Source: Gamarada debralockiae
Taxonomy: Eukaryota > Ascomycota > Leotiomycetes > Helotiales > Hyphodiscaceae
Direction: 5' to 3'
Assembly: GCA_002803225.1 (NCBI GenBank)
Contig: NXFV01001093.1
Location: forward strand, 1 to 64,000
DNA length: 64,000 nucleotides
The notes under the pieces were generated by a model. The model saw only the letters and a list, made by a program, of their open reading frames with translations, was not told where the DNA came from and searched no databases. Positions 47,242-58,876 of the stretch are shown here, piece after piece. A program made the translations under genes and the position numbers. How positions within the stretch are numbered: the stretch's first letter is position 1; each line of letters begins with the position of its first letter.

Positions 47242-50200
47242 ATGAGCGCACTTCGAGATGTTCTATCGCGATCAGACTCAACTTTTTTAAAGCCGCGACC
47301 CCGGTCTGACTGCCTGCAGATGCAGGAGGAACTGCACTTAAATTCTTCATCACCTCTTCCTGCGCCAGATCAGGAGCAACGCAAACCACGACAGGCGCGC
47401 AAGCCCTCCCCCGGCCTAGCAGCTCGCCTGAAAGCTTTGGGATTTGGAAAGGACGCCAGCAAGTCAACAAGTCCCTCGCCATCCTCCGAACGAATCGGCC
47501 GCATCCCTGAAGATCAAATTCGACAGCTCGATCACATCCATCGAGCCAATTCCACGACTTCATCCACAATACAAAGACGAGGTCGGGCTTGGAGTGGTAG
47601 TACCAGCGGCCATCTGACGCCGCAGGTTACTGGTGGAAGTTACAACGACAACATTATAGCTGGCGAATCGCGTGTTTTTGAAGGTGGAACACGTCGACCT
47701 TCTTCGGCTGCGAGTTCTGGCGACAGGGCCATGACTACAAATGCGGAGCAGGTAGAGATGGACTCGCAGAAGTACAGGCTACCTGATCACACGAATGGAA
47801 ATGGCACAAAAGCAATGTCGGACACCAAGCAGGCACATATTGAGAGATACACCCCGCCAGAAGACGACGAATCACCTCCACCCCCGTTAGCAAAGGATAC
47901 ACCGCCTGGAGGTGTTGCACCTGGCGAATTCACAGGCGATGTCTCCTCATACTTTAATCCTTTCGGTCTGCAGCGCGCTGGCTCCATATATACGCTCTCG
48001 CGTGTCTCGTTCGCAAATCAACTGGCGCAGTTGACCTCCCTACAATTACCAGATGCCGAATCACTCTCAACAAAAGTCTCTGCCATACCAACATCGAAAG
48101 CTGCCTCGAAAGCATTAATGGGAGCCGCCGAACAAATTCGAAGCTGGATATCAAAAGCGTCTGAAGTTATTGCTGGTCTGGATGGAGAAGATGACGTCGA
48201 GTGGGCTGCGGCGGGTGGTAGAGAAGGCTTGGAGGAGGTCGACAATGCTATTACACGTTTCGAAGAGTTGATCAATGTTTACGTTTCTGCCATTGAATCT
48301 CTGCAAGGCCGACAAGACATATCGACAGTTCCGACGGATGAGCTCAAGAAGGTTGTTTTGCAAGTGGAGACTATCCTCTCGGAATGGGAGAAGATTCGCA
48401 AGACTTTGAAAGGCGTCAAGAACTCGGTGGAAATTGCTATGGAGTGGGAGGAGTTGTGGAATACGGTTTTAGGAGATATTGGCAATGAGATGGACGTCCT
48501 GTCCCGATTGGTGTTTGAGATGGAGGAGAGAAGACATAAATCGCTGATGGAAACTGGTGGCGATGGAGGACTGGACATTAATGAGCTCGAGACGATTGTG
48601 GAAGAAACCCCTCCTTCGAAGGCGAGACTGCAAGCCAGTAATCGATTCAGCGTGGCCGCATTCCCCCTCAGTCCGAACTCCCCGCAGACTCCAGCAATGG
48701 CGCAAGATGACTCGAGTCTCCTGGCACTATTTGCAAGAATGCAACCGTTAAGAGCATCACTAGATTTTCTTCCTATGAGACTGTCAACGTTTCATGCCAG
48801 AGCAGAAAACATCTTCCCAACGGCCTGTGAGGAGCTTGAGACGCGACGAACCGGACTTGAGAGTAGCTGGAAGGCCCTTGAAAAGGATGCTGAATCTCTA
48901 CGTAGAGAACTGGGAGAAGATCGTTGGGTCCTGGTGTTCAGAGGTGCTGGTCGACAGGCGCAGAAAATGTACGAATCAGTTGATCGAAGTCTTACGAAGC
49001 TTAAGGAGGCTGTGGACGGAGGAGTTCATCTAAACAACCCTGCGACGATGAGCAAGAAAATTGAGAGTTACGAGGCGAAGAAGATGCATTATGGACCGGC
49101 TATTGATCGAGTTTTGTCGATTATTGAAAAGGGAGTCAAAGACCGACTTACCGTGAACGGCGAAATTTTACGTCTGCATTCAGATATGCAACACAAATGG
49201 GAAGCACTGAAGGAGCAAATGCACGAGCTAGATGTGAGCCTAGAGGAACTTCAGGCCGACAAGAGGAATCAACAACTCAGAGACTCCATCTCCAGCATGA
49301 TTTCAAATGATCGGTCTACAATTGGAAGCCTCAATGATACCCCCGGCAGCTCTCCGGCTTCGTCGGTGGTGATGACTGGAATCAGCAGGGAATTGGACCC
49401 GGCAACTCCTCTGAAGAATGGCAAGTTACGATCTAGTAGCAAGAGCAGTCTTCCCCAACCTGGCCGCGCTCGCAACTCAAGCTTACCTTCTGTTGGCTCT
49501 GGCAACGTCCCTCGAAAGGGCCTCACAACTCGGATGTCTATGATCGCTGCGCCAGCCGGTCAAGCGGCTCCGTCCCTAAGACAAGGCTCAGCGACACCCA
49601 CTGGGAACCGACTCCCTCGGCCTACGATGAACACGAATCCGGATGGAAGACCCAAGTGGAACTCGAGTGTGAACACTAAAGATACAATCATCGGCCACAA
49701 CTTTAAGCCTCTCAGCCTCACCACACCAAGTCCACATGCTCGTAATACGCAAACGCCAACCCTCACTCGCTCCAACCGATCCAATGCTTCAGAGTCCAAG
49801 ATACCCCTCCGATCACCACTGAGCCACGATAATACTTCGTCACCACTTCCTGACAACAGTACCACGCCATCACGGACAACGAACTCTCGCCAAGCATTCC
49901 GAGATCACATCACCAGTCCAGGTCCATACTCGCAACAAGTACTCGCCAAATCATCCCCCTCAGCACGACCCCGCCATCTCACAACCCAATCCTCAATGTC
50001 TGCGCTCCAGTCTTCTGCAAACCGTCGGGCATCGCTCCAGCCTATTGCCAGCGACCCTAGCCCCCTTAGCAGTCCGCTCGCCAGACCAACTAGACCAGCA
50101 AGTTCACTGGCCTCAAACCGCCGCGTCAGTCTACTTCCTCAACCACGAGGACGTCAGGATTCCGGCGTCACAGGCAGAGAGTCACCACATGCGGTGGCTG

Positions 50201-50277
50201 GAGCTGTGTGTGCGATGAGAGCAACGAGCCAGACGAGTGTGGATAGTAAGACCAAGGAGAAGAAGCCTTGGCGATGA
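47242..50277 (+). CDS. KAR9: KAR9 family spindle-orientation protein
   Basis: A single open frame of 1011 residues from the ATG at 47242. Residues from about 230 to 690 form the helical KAR9 domain, beginning SSYFNPFGLQRAGSIYTLSR and including WAAAGGREGLEEVDNAITRF, VVLQVETILSEWEKIRKTLK and IAMEWEELWNTVLGDIGNEM. The C-terminal 300 residues are Ser/Pro/Arg-rich and disordered, with a SKIP sequence near residue 852 that fits the SxIP motif bound by EB1-type proteins. In yeast Kar9 links Bim1 on microtubule plus ends to Myo2 and so pulls spindles and nuclei along actin cables. No intron is needed. An in-frame TTG lies nine codons upstream and is unlikely to be used. Confidence 0.9.
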   Translation: MSALRDVLSRSDSTFLKPRPRSDCLQMQEELHLNSSSPLPAPDQEQRKPRQARKPSPGLAARLKALGFGKDASKSTSPSPSSERIGRIPEDQIRQLDHIHRANSTTSSTIQRRGRAWSGSTSGHLTPQVTGGSYNDNIIAGESRVFEGGTRRPSSAASSGDRAMTTNAEQVEMDSQKYRLPDHTNGNGTKAMSDTKQAHIERYTPPEDDESPPPPLAKDTPPGGVAPGEFTGDVSSYFNPFGLQRAGSIYTLSRVSFANQLAQLTSLQLPDAESLSTKVSAIPTSKAASKALMGAAEQIRSWISKASEVIAGLDGEDDVEWAAAGGREGLEEVDNAITRFEELINVYVSAIESLQGRQDISTVPTDELKKVVLQVETILSEWEKIRKTLKGVKNSVEIAMEWEELWNTVLGDIGNEMDVLSRLVFEMEERRHKSLMETGGDGGLDINELETIVEETPPSKARLQASNRFSVAAFPLSPNSPQTPAMAQDDSSLLALFARMQPLRASLDFLPMRLSTFHARAENIFPTACEELETRRTGLESSWKALEKDAESLRRELGEDRWVLVFRGAGRQAQKMYESVDRSLTKLKEAVDGGVHLNNPATMSKKIESYEAKKMHYGPAIDRVLSIIEKGVKDRLTVNGEILRLHSDMQHKWEALKEQMHELDVSLEELQADKRNQQLRDSISSMISNDRSTIGSLNDTPGSSPASSVVMTGISRELDPATPLKNGKLRSSSKSSLPQPGRARNSSLPSVGSGNVPRKGLTTRMSMIAAPAGQAAPSLRQGSATPTGNRLPRPTMNTNPDGRPKWNSSVNTKDTIIGHNFKPLSLTTPSPHARNTQTPTLTRSNRSNASESKIPLRSPLSHDNTSSPLPDNSTTPSRTTNSRQAFRDHITSPGPYSQQVLAKSSPSARPRHLTTQSSMSALQSSANRRASLQPIASDPSPLSSPLARPTRPASSLASNRRVSLLPQPRGRQDSGVTGRESPHAVAGAVCAMRATSQTSVDSKTKEKKPWR

Positions 50278-51136
50278 AAGCACTCGTTGAATTTTGGCGC
50301 TATAGAGATAGCATTTTTGTTTGTTGGCGGATCATGGAGGGAATCGGTGTTACGTTTCCCATTATAGGTGTTTGAGTTTTTGGAGCGCTTCTTTTACTTT
50401 GCCTCAGCCCATATAGTAGGGGTATGGGGATTGATTGTTTTTTAGCAACGATCGTTTTGTGGAAGTTTTCTTGGAACGGGAGAAAAGTCATTGTGACGTG
50501 ATGGGAGGTGTAAATATGCGTGCGGGCACGAGAAGAATTGGAAGAGTGAAGGATGGCGATGACAAGATACCATTTCTGTGTACGATTAAGTAGTGACACA
50601 GTACGTACGTGACTATAATCCAGAATGAGATACCCTTTGGTCGGATCTACTGTTGTCTTCTGTATCTTTGAAACAGGTCACTGCTTTGGTCTATGGACAA
50701 GTGGCCTCTGAGCTTAAATACCGCATTAATTGGGACTTAAGATACCAATCCTTGAACTTGTCTCAGCGGTTAAGGACATATTCTTTCGATGGATACCGAC
50801 TACCCTGAACAGGCGGGAGTTCAGGTGGAGTGAGTGTAAGGATCAATGCTCTAGCAGGCTTCGGGAAGCTCTGCACGAGTTCCAATATCTTATATCTCAA
50901 TTATTACGGGTATCCCTCATGGACAAGGTCCTCCAATTCGGCTTCAATTAGCTAAATAGACTAGATAATTGATAAATCTGAGGTTCTGAGGCCGAATAAA
51001 TACAGTTTTGAATCATTGAAGATTTCATCATCTGATCATCTCTCTAAAGATAAATGAGTCTAAAGTAGATATACGGTCCATATTCCCCAAACTCCCCATC
51101 GCATCGTATCATAAGTCCGTCATAAATCTTTTCTCA
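50278..51136. other. convergent intergenic region
   Basis: 859 bases between the KAR9 stop and the transporter stop; nothing recognised. Confidence 0.4.
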
Positions 51137-52837
51137 TCAAGCTTGCGCGCTGGTGTTCTCCATCCTGCGTCTCAACGCAGCCTCCTTCTGCAACTGTCTT
51201 GCATACTTGACACCAAATCCATGTTGGAAAATCTCACGGATATCCTCAAGAGTCATACCCTTGACCTCCGGGTAGCAGAAATACACTGCGATCCAGCCAA
51301 AGAAGCAGATGGCAGCGTAGAAGCCAAAAGCTCCTGAGGGTGTTGTGTTTTCCATTTGAGTGAGGAAGGTGGATGCTACGATGATGTTGGAGCCCCAGCA
51401 GGAACAAGTAAGCATCATTGTACCGTATGCTCGCACCTCCATGGGAAAGAATTCGGAGGACAGCCAAGCCGTGTTGCCCATGCCTGAGGAGTAGAATCCT
51501 ACATAGATGATCATACAGGCGAGAACGACGTATGCGGGCCATCCGACTTTGTTTGTCTTGAGAGTAAGATCGTGATTGATTGGGATCCAGTGGAATGCAA
51601 CTGCGGCGAGAGCAAGGAACAATGCCATACCCCACTGCAAAAAAAGTCAGTATGTGAAGAAGTCAACAGGGAGAGAGTGCTTACCATTGTTGCGAGCAAG
51701 ATCCGTCTGCGGCCAAATCGATCAACCACCATCAGATTAACCCAAGTGAAAAAGAAATTTGTTGCGGCAATGATCGTTCCAACAGCAACGGGATTGGCGA
51801 AACCGACGAGTGCGAAAAGAGTGGAGGAGTAGTACATAAGGCTGTTGAATCCACCGAGTTGACTAATAGCCATGAGACCGCAAGCTGCGATGAGAGCGCG
51901 AAGGTTACCAGGAACGACGTAGAGTTGTTTGACGAGCCAGAGATCGCCTTTGCCTTCCTTCAAGGCCTTTGCTTCTGCAACATGACCTGCGATGTGTCGC
52001 ACCTTTTGCTGGACTTGCTCTGGGGTTCCTTGTGGGAAAATGCTCTGAATGACCACTGCGGCTGCGTCATGATTGTCGTGGTAGATGAGCTGACGGGGTG
52101 ATTCTGGGCAAAACGGGAGAAGGCAGCAGAGAATGATGGCTGGTACAGCTCCAAGTGCCACCATCGCTCTCCATCCGTGCGGGACATTTGCAAGAGCTGC
52201 TCCGATTCCATAGGAGACGAGTTGTCCACCAGTGATGCTCATGTTGTCTAATCCGATCATTCGGCCACGGTACTTTGCCGGCGCGACTTCAGCGATGTAA
52301 AGGGGAACAATCATTGCTGCGGATCCAACACCGAAACCGACAACGAGACGGCCAACAGTCATCTGGGCGAGAGAATAGGATGCAGCTTGAAGGACAGCTC
52401 CAATGATGAACAGGAAGCAGCCCATGTAGATAGCACCCTTTCGACCAAAGCGATCAGCAGTTAAGCCAGCGGCAACGGCACCGATGAAAGCTCCTCCGGA
52501 GGTAATCGAGGTAATGAGTTCCTTTTCGCTTGCGTTGAGGACCTTTCCGAGATCATCGTTGAGATAGACGAGGACTGCAGAGATAATGCCAGTATCGTAA
52601 CCTAATCAACTGTCAGGATATTTTGGGATTATAGATAGAGATAGTGAGTTTACCGAATAGAAGACCACCAACACCCGCAGTGATGGCGACAAGCCATGCA
52701 TATTTCCCGGATTGTGTTTGTTCGATTGAATCGAGATCTTCGAGGTGTTCGGATCCGCCACCTAGGGAAGATGTTGAGACTTTTTCGACATGAAGGGTGC
52801 CGACTTTTGGGTCCTTGTTCTCTGATGGGATGTCCAT
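51137..52837 (-). CDS. MFS sugar transporter, myo-inositol (ITR) type
   Basis: Three exons (52837-52654, 52601-51685, 51634-51137) give 532 residues with twelve predicted membrane helices. Sugar-porter signatures are LLFGYDTGIISAVLVYLND (rebuilt by the first splice), ADRFGRKGAI, GRLVVGFGVGSAAMIVPLYI and DRFGRRRILL. QLGGFNSLMYYSSTLFALVG and AVGTIIAATNFFFTWVNL resemble ITR1/ITR2 inositol transporters more than hexose carriers. The late segment VGFYSSGMGNTAWLSSEFFP and PEVKGMTLEDI end the core. It should act at the plasma membrane by proton symport; the substrate is inferred. It lies divergent from the regulator-like gene with 831 bases between. Confidence 0.88.
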
Positions 52838-53668
52838 GATGTGGTGTTGATGTGAAGAAAAAGAAGCCAATTTGATCAAGGTTGAGGATGATCAGAGGGT
52901 TGAGCCAAGAGGAACGTGGAAGAAGGTTTTTGCGAGGATAATTCTGAATTGTTTAAACGGAAGGGAATATCGAGACCTTATATCATTTTCCTTCAATTTC
53001 TCAAAAGAGAGAGTTTCATGCAAGGCAGAGTTCTGCTTGATTCTGGATCTTGCATGATCCGCGCAGCCTTCTCCTACGTAAGGAAAGTAATGAGATAAAG
53101 GAGTTGCCGGTATTGGACGATGGCTTACCCAGGCCTGCAGCATTCCGACATTTGGGCAAGGCCCAAAGCACTTGCTGGGGATGCGGGGAAATTGAGCAAC
53201 CCCAGACTGATCTTGTCAACTTAACATGGCAAGTGGCAGGGGTGACAATCTAGTCAGGAGCGTATTATTGGGCATAGGAAAATACTTAGCCCGTCCTGCC
53301 GTGGTTGGGGACGCCACTTTGGGGAAAAGCAAGGGGAAGAGGGGGAATCCCAGCGAGTAGGAAGTCGTTCTCGGGTGGCGTTTGTCGGCAACTGACTCGG
53401 TGAGCCGGTTGCTTGGACCATTCCGGGCCACAATCCTCTAGCCACTTTCAATCCCAATGCAGTATTACTACCTCAACTTCCCCGCATTCAGTACTTTTCC
53501 TGTTTCTACTTTACATCCTTTCTTGCCTTTGACATTGCTTTCCAAAGTGGAAAGTAGTCGTTTCGATCATCACAAATGAAAGTTTCGCGATAGTGCAACT
53601 GCAATGAGAGCACTAGGAACATTTCTAGATGCCGCAATCTAGTCCTAGGTAATTGCACTTTATCTTTT
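52838..53668. other. divergent promoter region of transporter and regulator-like gene
   Basis: 831 bases. I searched it for a Zn2Cys6 coding exon for the regulator-like gene and saw none on the plus strand. No gene recognised. Confidence 0.35.
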
Positions 53669-55959
53669 ATGACGTCGAATGAGACTGACAGGACTAGGGC
53701 TCCTGCGAATAAGCAGAGCAATGATGGTCAGTATCCATGGTCCTGGCATTCGCCCCACCTGCCCCCCCGACCACTCATCGTCACGTTACCTCGATTCAGG
53801 GGTTAGCTATCCTATACGATATTCTCAGATACCAGGTAGCCAATAGCTAACTTGCACTGCTTCCAGATACAGCCTCTGAAGGTGCTGTGAAGCCAACATT
53901 TGGAAACTTACGCTTCAGGCACGGCTCTTCCGCCAGATACGACAGCGACTTTGCAAAGGATCAGCCTTGGGTTAAAATCACGGGGAAAAGTAAGTCGATT
54001 TTATTCTGCAGATCAACCGGAAAGAATGATATCAAACACACGGAGAGGATGAATGATTGAGGACTAGTATCAAGTCCCGAAGAGGCTACGTCAATCGTTC
54101 TATGGCTCTGGTAATCGTCTCAAGCCTAGACTTACCCTCCCATAATATAGAATCGCTGATCATATCTGAAACTATTGATGTCTTGTTCTGACGGCTGCAG
54201 TATGTACCGATTTCGTAGATGAGCTCCCAGAACTGGATGAAATTTACTCGGCAGCTCCTAAGGGAAAGGCTCCCACCGTTCCAGTTACTGCCACACCACA
54301 GAGTAGACCTTCACCAACTGCTTCTGTAGCAGTGGCCTCGATTGCCTCGGAAGACCCAGCGTCATGGACCCCTCGAACGCTCTATTCGGGAACCCAAGTC
54401 GTAACCTCTCGTATCAAAAGGCGTCGAACAAATGGGAGTAGTGATAGTGCCTCCTTTCACTCGATCGGCCAAAGTCCAGGTATTCTTTCCCTTCATGAAA
54501 GAACAGGAAGTTTTGAAGGGTCTTCACCCATCAGGAGAGAAGATGCCATTGATTCTCTTCTCCGAGCGGCAGATTTCTCCGAACAAGGTGCCAATCAATC
54601 GACAGGCCTGTTTGGCTCCCCTTCTCAAATCCAAGTACAAACCTTTCCTGAGGTTCAGCCCGATACGCCAGGTGTCTGGCCCCACGCGAGTGTGCAGGAG
54701 GCATGCTTGATGAGGTATTTCATTGACGAACTAGCGTGCTGGGTATGTTTAACCCCATTCCCTTGTCAGGAGGCATTAGCTTACTATCTAAGTTTGATCT
54801 GTGTGATCCAGAACGGCATTTTGCCTTGATTGTGCCTCAGAGAGCCAGGCAATGCCCCGCTCTGCTCAATGCGATCTACACTGCGTCAGCAAGACACCTC
54901 TGTCGCCTCGACCAATACAAAAAGGAAAATGCCGTGGAGTACTTGGAGAAGCGGCTTGCTGATCTGCATATAGAGACAGCTGTAGAGTATCATAGCCGAT
55001 GTATCGAGCATTTAGTTTCCGTTTCTGATGATCCTGAGGCGGTTTTCGACGAAAATCTCCTTGTCGCATCGATAATCCTACGCTTCTACGAGGAAGTCGA
55101 CGCCCCACTCAATGGCGGGGACTGGGAAACGGGGTTGCGAGGAACTCAAGTCTTCATTGAGGCACAAGCCTCCTCCGGCCCTCAAAGCAGCCTGCGTCGT
55201 GCCGCCTTCCGTGTTGCATGCCGCCAAGAAGTATACATGGCGTTCATAAAACAACGCCCATTCGGGATGCCCCTCAATTTCGACGACTATCGCTCACTGG
55301 GGCCAACGGATGATCACACCTGGGCCCACCGAGTCGTGGTTCACTGTGCTGACGTCTTGATGTACTGTTACGGCGAGCATCGATCCAACAATACCGATTA
55401 CGACTCATTGGTGGAATACCACCACACCTGGAATAGTCTGAGACCGAAGTCTTTTGAGCCGATCTTCGAGAGACCCCCAGATGTGGAAAGAGGGGAAGTC
55501 TGGCCTGAGCTGTGGTTTCTGTCGGATTGCCATGTGACGGCCGTCCAGCACTTCGATCTCTCGAAGATACTCCTTACAGTCTATGACCCGCGGGTTCCGC
55601 GTCTCGGCCCTTCCCATCGGGCAGCGACAAGGCGAATCGAAGTAAGACTTCCCTCCGCAATCCCCCTTCCCTAATCAGTGATTTTCCCCGAAAAGAAGCA
55701 AGTACTGATGAAAGGCCAGGCAGAGGTGAATCAAATTGTCAAGCGCCTCTGTGGTGTGGCGATTTCTAATCGCCGTGCTCCTCCTGCGATGAATACAGCA
55801 TGCATGGCAATCGCTATGTGTGGCGATCAGTTCACAGAGCCCCGAGAACAGCAGAGTATCTTAGATGTATTAGTATATACCGATACGAAACATGCATGGC
55901 CAACGAAGGAGATTCAGGATAGGTTGAAGGATGCTTGGGGATGGAGTGCATCCGTGTAA
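53669..55959 (+). CDS. fungal transcription-factor-domain protein without a visible zinc cluster
   Basis: Five exons (53669-53726, 53867-53989, 54201-54742, 54793-55641, 55720-55959) give 603 residues. Residues 20-60 include [20 protein letters not shown], a block found just after the DNA-binding part in some Zn2Cys6 regulators. A linker with the basic stretch [12 protein letters not shown] follows, then the helical fungal-specific regulatory domain ([72 protein letters not shown]). I do not find CX2CX6C in this model or in the first two introns (140 and 212 nt, long here). So either a zinc-cluster exon was lost, it lies in a 5' part I cannot recognise, or the protein acts without one. Proximity to CYP53 suggests, but does not show, a regulatory link. 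The first two exons are the least certain. Confidence 0.72.
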
Positions 55960-56317
55960 ACGCTTTATGGGGCAATGATGGATTTCTTACGGAAGCTTTC
56001 ATAACGTCTCGAAACCTGTTTTTGAATTATAAATTATATTCAACCAATGATGATGAAGTGTAATAATAGAAAAAGTGTCTTCAGAATTGCATAGTGGTCT
56101 TTTACAACGTTTCTGGAAGTGTCGTGGGACGATTCAATGATATTGAATCATTGGCCATGACAGTGAGAGATGTGGATTCTAACTTTGGATGTTGAAATTT
56201 AACTAAAGTATGAACATGAAAGTGGACTCAAGCAAGAGTCGTTGCAGTCCCAAAACTTCTCTACGCCATCTCAATGCCCTTCATCCTATTTCGACGGTCT
56301 CATTTCTAACGCTCAAA
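55960..56317. other. convergent intergenic region
   Basis: 358 bases between two stop codons; nothing recognised. Confidence 0.4.
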
Positions 56318-57986
56318 CTACTCAACATCCTCAAATCTCCTCCATACTTTGAGAGGCATAGGCCCCGGCGACAAGTTGAACGTCTCGTAACGATCTGGCT
56401 GCCAGTTTTCCTTCGGTAGCGCGAATTCAAATCGATGAACCACGCTAGCAAGCAATACTGTTTGCTCCACTGCCAGGCTTGTTAGCAGTGTTGGAGAGTG
56501 ACATGTATTAGTAGGTGACTTACAATAACTAATATTGCGGCCTATGCAGCCCCGGGCGCCTGTGCTAAATGAAATGAACGCAGCTTGCAAGTCTTTCGCA
56601 TCGTCACCCAGCCACCTCTCAGGCATATATTTCTCTGGTTCGGGGAAGACCTTCGGGTCTCGATGCGCCACGTAAGCAGAGATGGAGACCGAAGTTTCGC
56701 CAGGGATGAAGTCACCCAGAATTGGAGCTCCCTCTGGCGGCGTCCGTCTTGGGAGCCCAAAAGTGGTTGGTGGGAACAGCCTCAGCGCCTCGTCGAGACA
56801 AGCGCGGAGATAAGGCAAATGTCTGACCTTATCATATGGGATGACGGCCTCAGAAGGATCTAGAACCGCGTCCAATTCCTCTCTGAGTTTCTTCAAACAA
56901 TTGGGGTTGGCGAGCAGCTGGTACATGACGTTGCACATCGCGATAGCTGTCGTGTCTGATCCGGCATTCATCATGATCGAGACTTCGGCAACAATTTCAC
57001 CCCATTCCATCCCGTTAGGGTTCCCGTTCTTATCTTCCATCAAAGCGGAGAAAAAGTCATCGAGCGGTTCTCCTGCGCGGTAACGAGCTAGGCGTTGGGT
57101 GGCCCGATGCCAGACGATGTCATTCCAGCCCTCATTCAACTTCCACATTTTTCGGTAATCTTTTGACACGAGTTTTGAGATCTTGGAAAGGATAGGAAAC
57201 CATCTATAGGCCCATACAAGGCCTGATTGAGCTCGAGCCGTGGCATGTAGACACTGTCGGTAATTGATTTTGTACAGCTTGCCATCCATGGTCTCAGCTG
57301 TCACGAGATCGTGACCTTGATCGAGGAATCCTAGACGTTCAGATAGACCGATGTCGGCGATGGCGTCGAGTGTAAAGAAGTTGGCGTATGCCCGGTAGTC
57401 GAACAAGAGGTCTTCGGGTGCGGGAGCCATGCCCTTCTTCAGTGGCTGGGTGCATCGAGCATTTGCAGCTGTGATGAAGCGTGCTGTCTTATCTGCAACC
57501 TTGTGTTCCCAGCCCTCGAGATTCTTCAGAGCATAAGCACTCGCCATGATCCGGCGTTTACGTTGATGATCCAGCTTGTCTGTGGCGTCGGCAAGGTGGT
57601 GGTGGGAGCCAGCTAAAGTATCGTAGAAGACATCTTTGACGCATTTTGTGTTATGTCCATAGATATCCTAACGGTCTCTGTTAGTGAACTTCTTTGATAC
57701 TTTAAAAGGTTGAAGTTGCCTTTATCGCTGAAATGTCTGAAAAGGACAAGGAGTTTGGCCCAATGCGGACAACGGGCGATTTCTGATGTGCTTCGAGGAG
57801 AGCCCGTGACCGGAATCCCCTGTGAGCTTCGTAGATGAAGCTGAGATCTGTAATGCCAGACAATATATTGAGATTCGGGTACTTTCGAAGACCTTTGGGA
57901 TCACGAAAGTACTCAACAACTGGCCAGACAATAAAATAAGAAAACAAGACAATAGCCGCGAGGGCTAACAGTATGTAGCCAATCAT
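56318..57986 (-). CDS. cytochrome P450, CYP53-like (benzoate 4-hydroxylase type)
   Basis: Three exons (57986-57720, 57667-56524, 56469-56318) give 520 residues. An N-terminal anchor (MIGYILLALAAIVLFSYFIV) precedes RDPKGLRKYPN. VRIGPNSLSFSD and, across the first splice, SAIKDIYGHNT are typical of CYP53. The I-helix is MNAGSDTTAIAMCN, the K-helix DEALRLFPPT with FGLPRRTPPEGA, and the heme loop FSTGARGCIGRN places Cys near residue 463; NISYLEQTVLLAS is made by the second splice. CYP53 enzymes hydroxylate benzoate to 4-hydroxybenzoate in the ER and are found mainly in fungi, where they detoxify plant aromatics. Intron 1 starts with GC (GCAACT); reading on would meet a stop. The gene is divergent from a P450 reductase, its likely partner. 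Confidence 0.9.
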
Positions 57987-58876
57987 ATTTGCAAAGAATC
58001 TGAAATATTAGGAGTATAGAGATTGAGGCCCTTTAGGTCGACGATATTTATGTAGACGAAGGCTACTTGAATCTGCAAAGGTCTGCCAGTGGAAACCTCA
58101 GAAAATCTGGTCAGACAGGACAAGGAAAGACCCACTTGAATCAATTGGAAAGATCTGATAACAAGCAAGGCTATTGCATATACCATAGAAACACAGCGAT
58201 CTAGCTGTTGGCAGGATTGCCATTCTGGTCAGGTTTCTACAGCCGTGTGCCAATTACATGGCAGCCTGGAATCGCCGCTGGGCACCGGATAACCTCCACG
58301 GCGTGCACTTGTGGGGTAATTGCCTTCACAGCCTCGTCAAGCTTAATTGAACGGCATCTAAAGCGATGGAGAGACTGAAACTGCCTGGCTCACTGTCTTG
58401 CTCAGAGAATTGTTGCGGAACGCATGCCAAATGCCTAGGGTTTCTCGGCAGCGGCACCCCGGAAGAGATCCAAAAGGGGTAGTTCTTTAGCGTGAAATGG
58501 CCCCACTTCTATGGGTTCGGGGGTCAAACACGGCAACTTCTCTTTCTGGACTGAAGCATCCACCTTTCCAAAAAGCCCCATTCTACATGGTGGCGAGGCA
58601 GGATCAAATATTCCTGGCTAACAAATTAAAGGTGGGGTAAAAATTATTGCGGGTTTGTTTTCGCGTTCCTGGAAGTAGAAGTTTCGTCTCTGTGGGGGAA
58701 GGGCAGGCGTCTTGGGCAAGATGAATATCGAAAGGCTGAGATTTCTGTATAGAGAGTGCAGCGCTCTATGGACTTTTCTATATCAAGTGCTTAACACCAT
58801 TTTCTGGTCGTAATGCAAGACAGCCGACTCCCGTCCAACATCTCTCTTCAACTTTTTCAAGTCCAGCTCTTTCATC
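57987..58876. promoter_or_regulatory. divergent region between CYP53-like P450 and P450 reductase
   Basis: 890 bases separate the two start codons, with no gene in between. The arrangement would allow shared control of the enzyme and its reductase. I see no certain operator. Confidence 0.5.
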
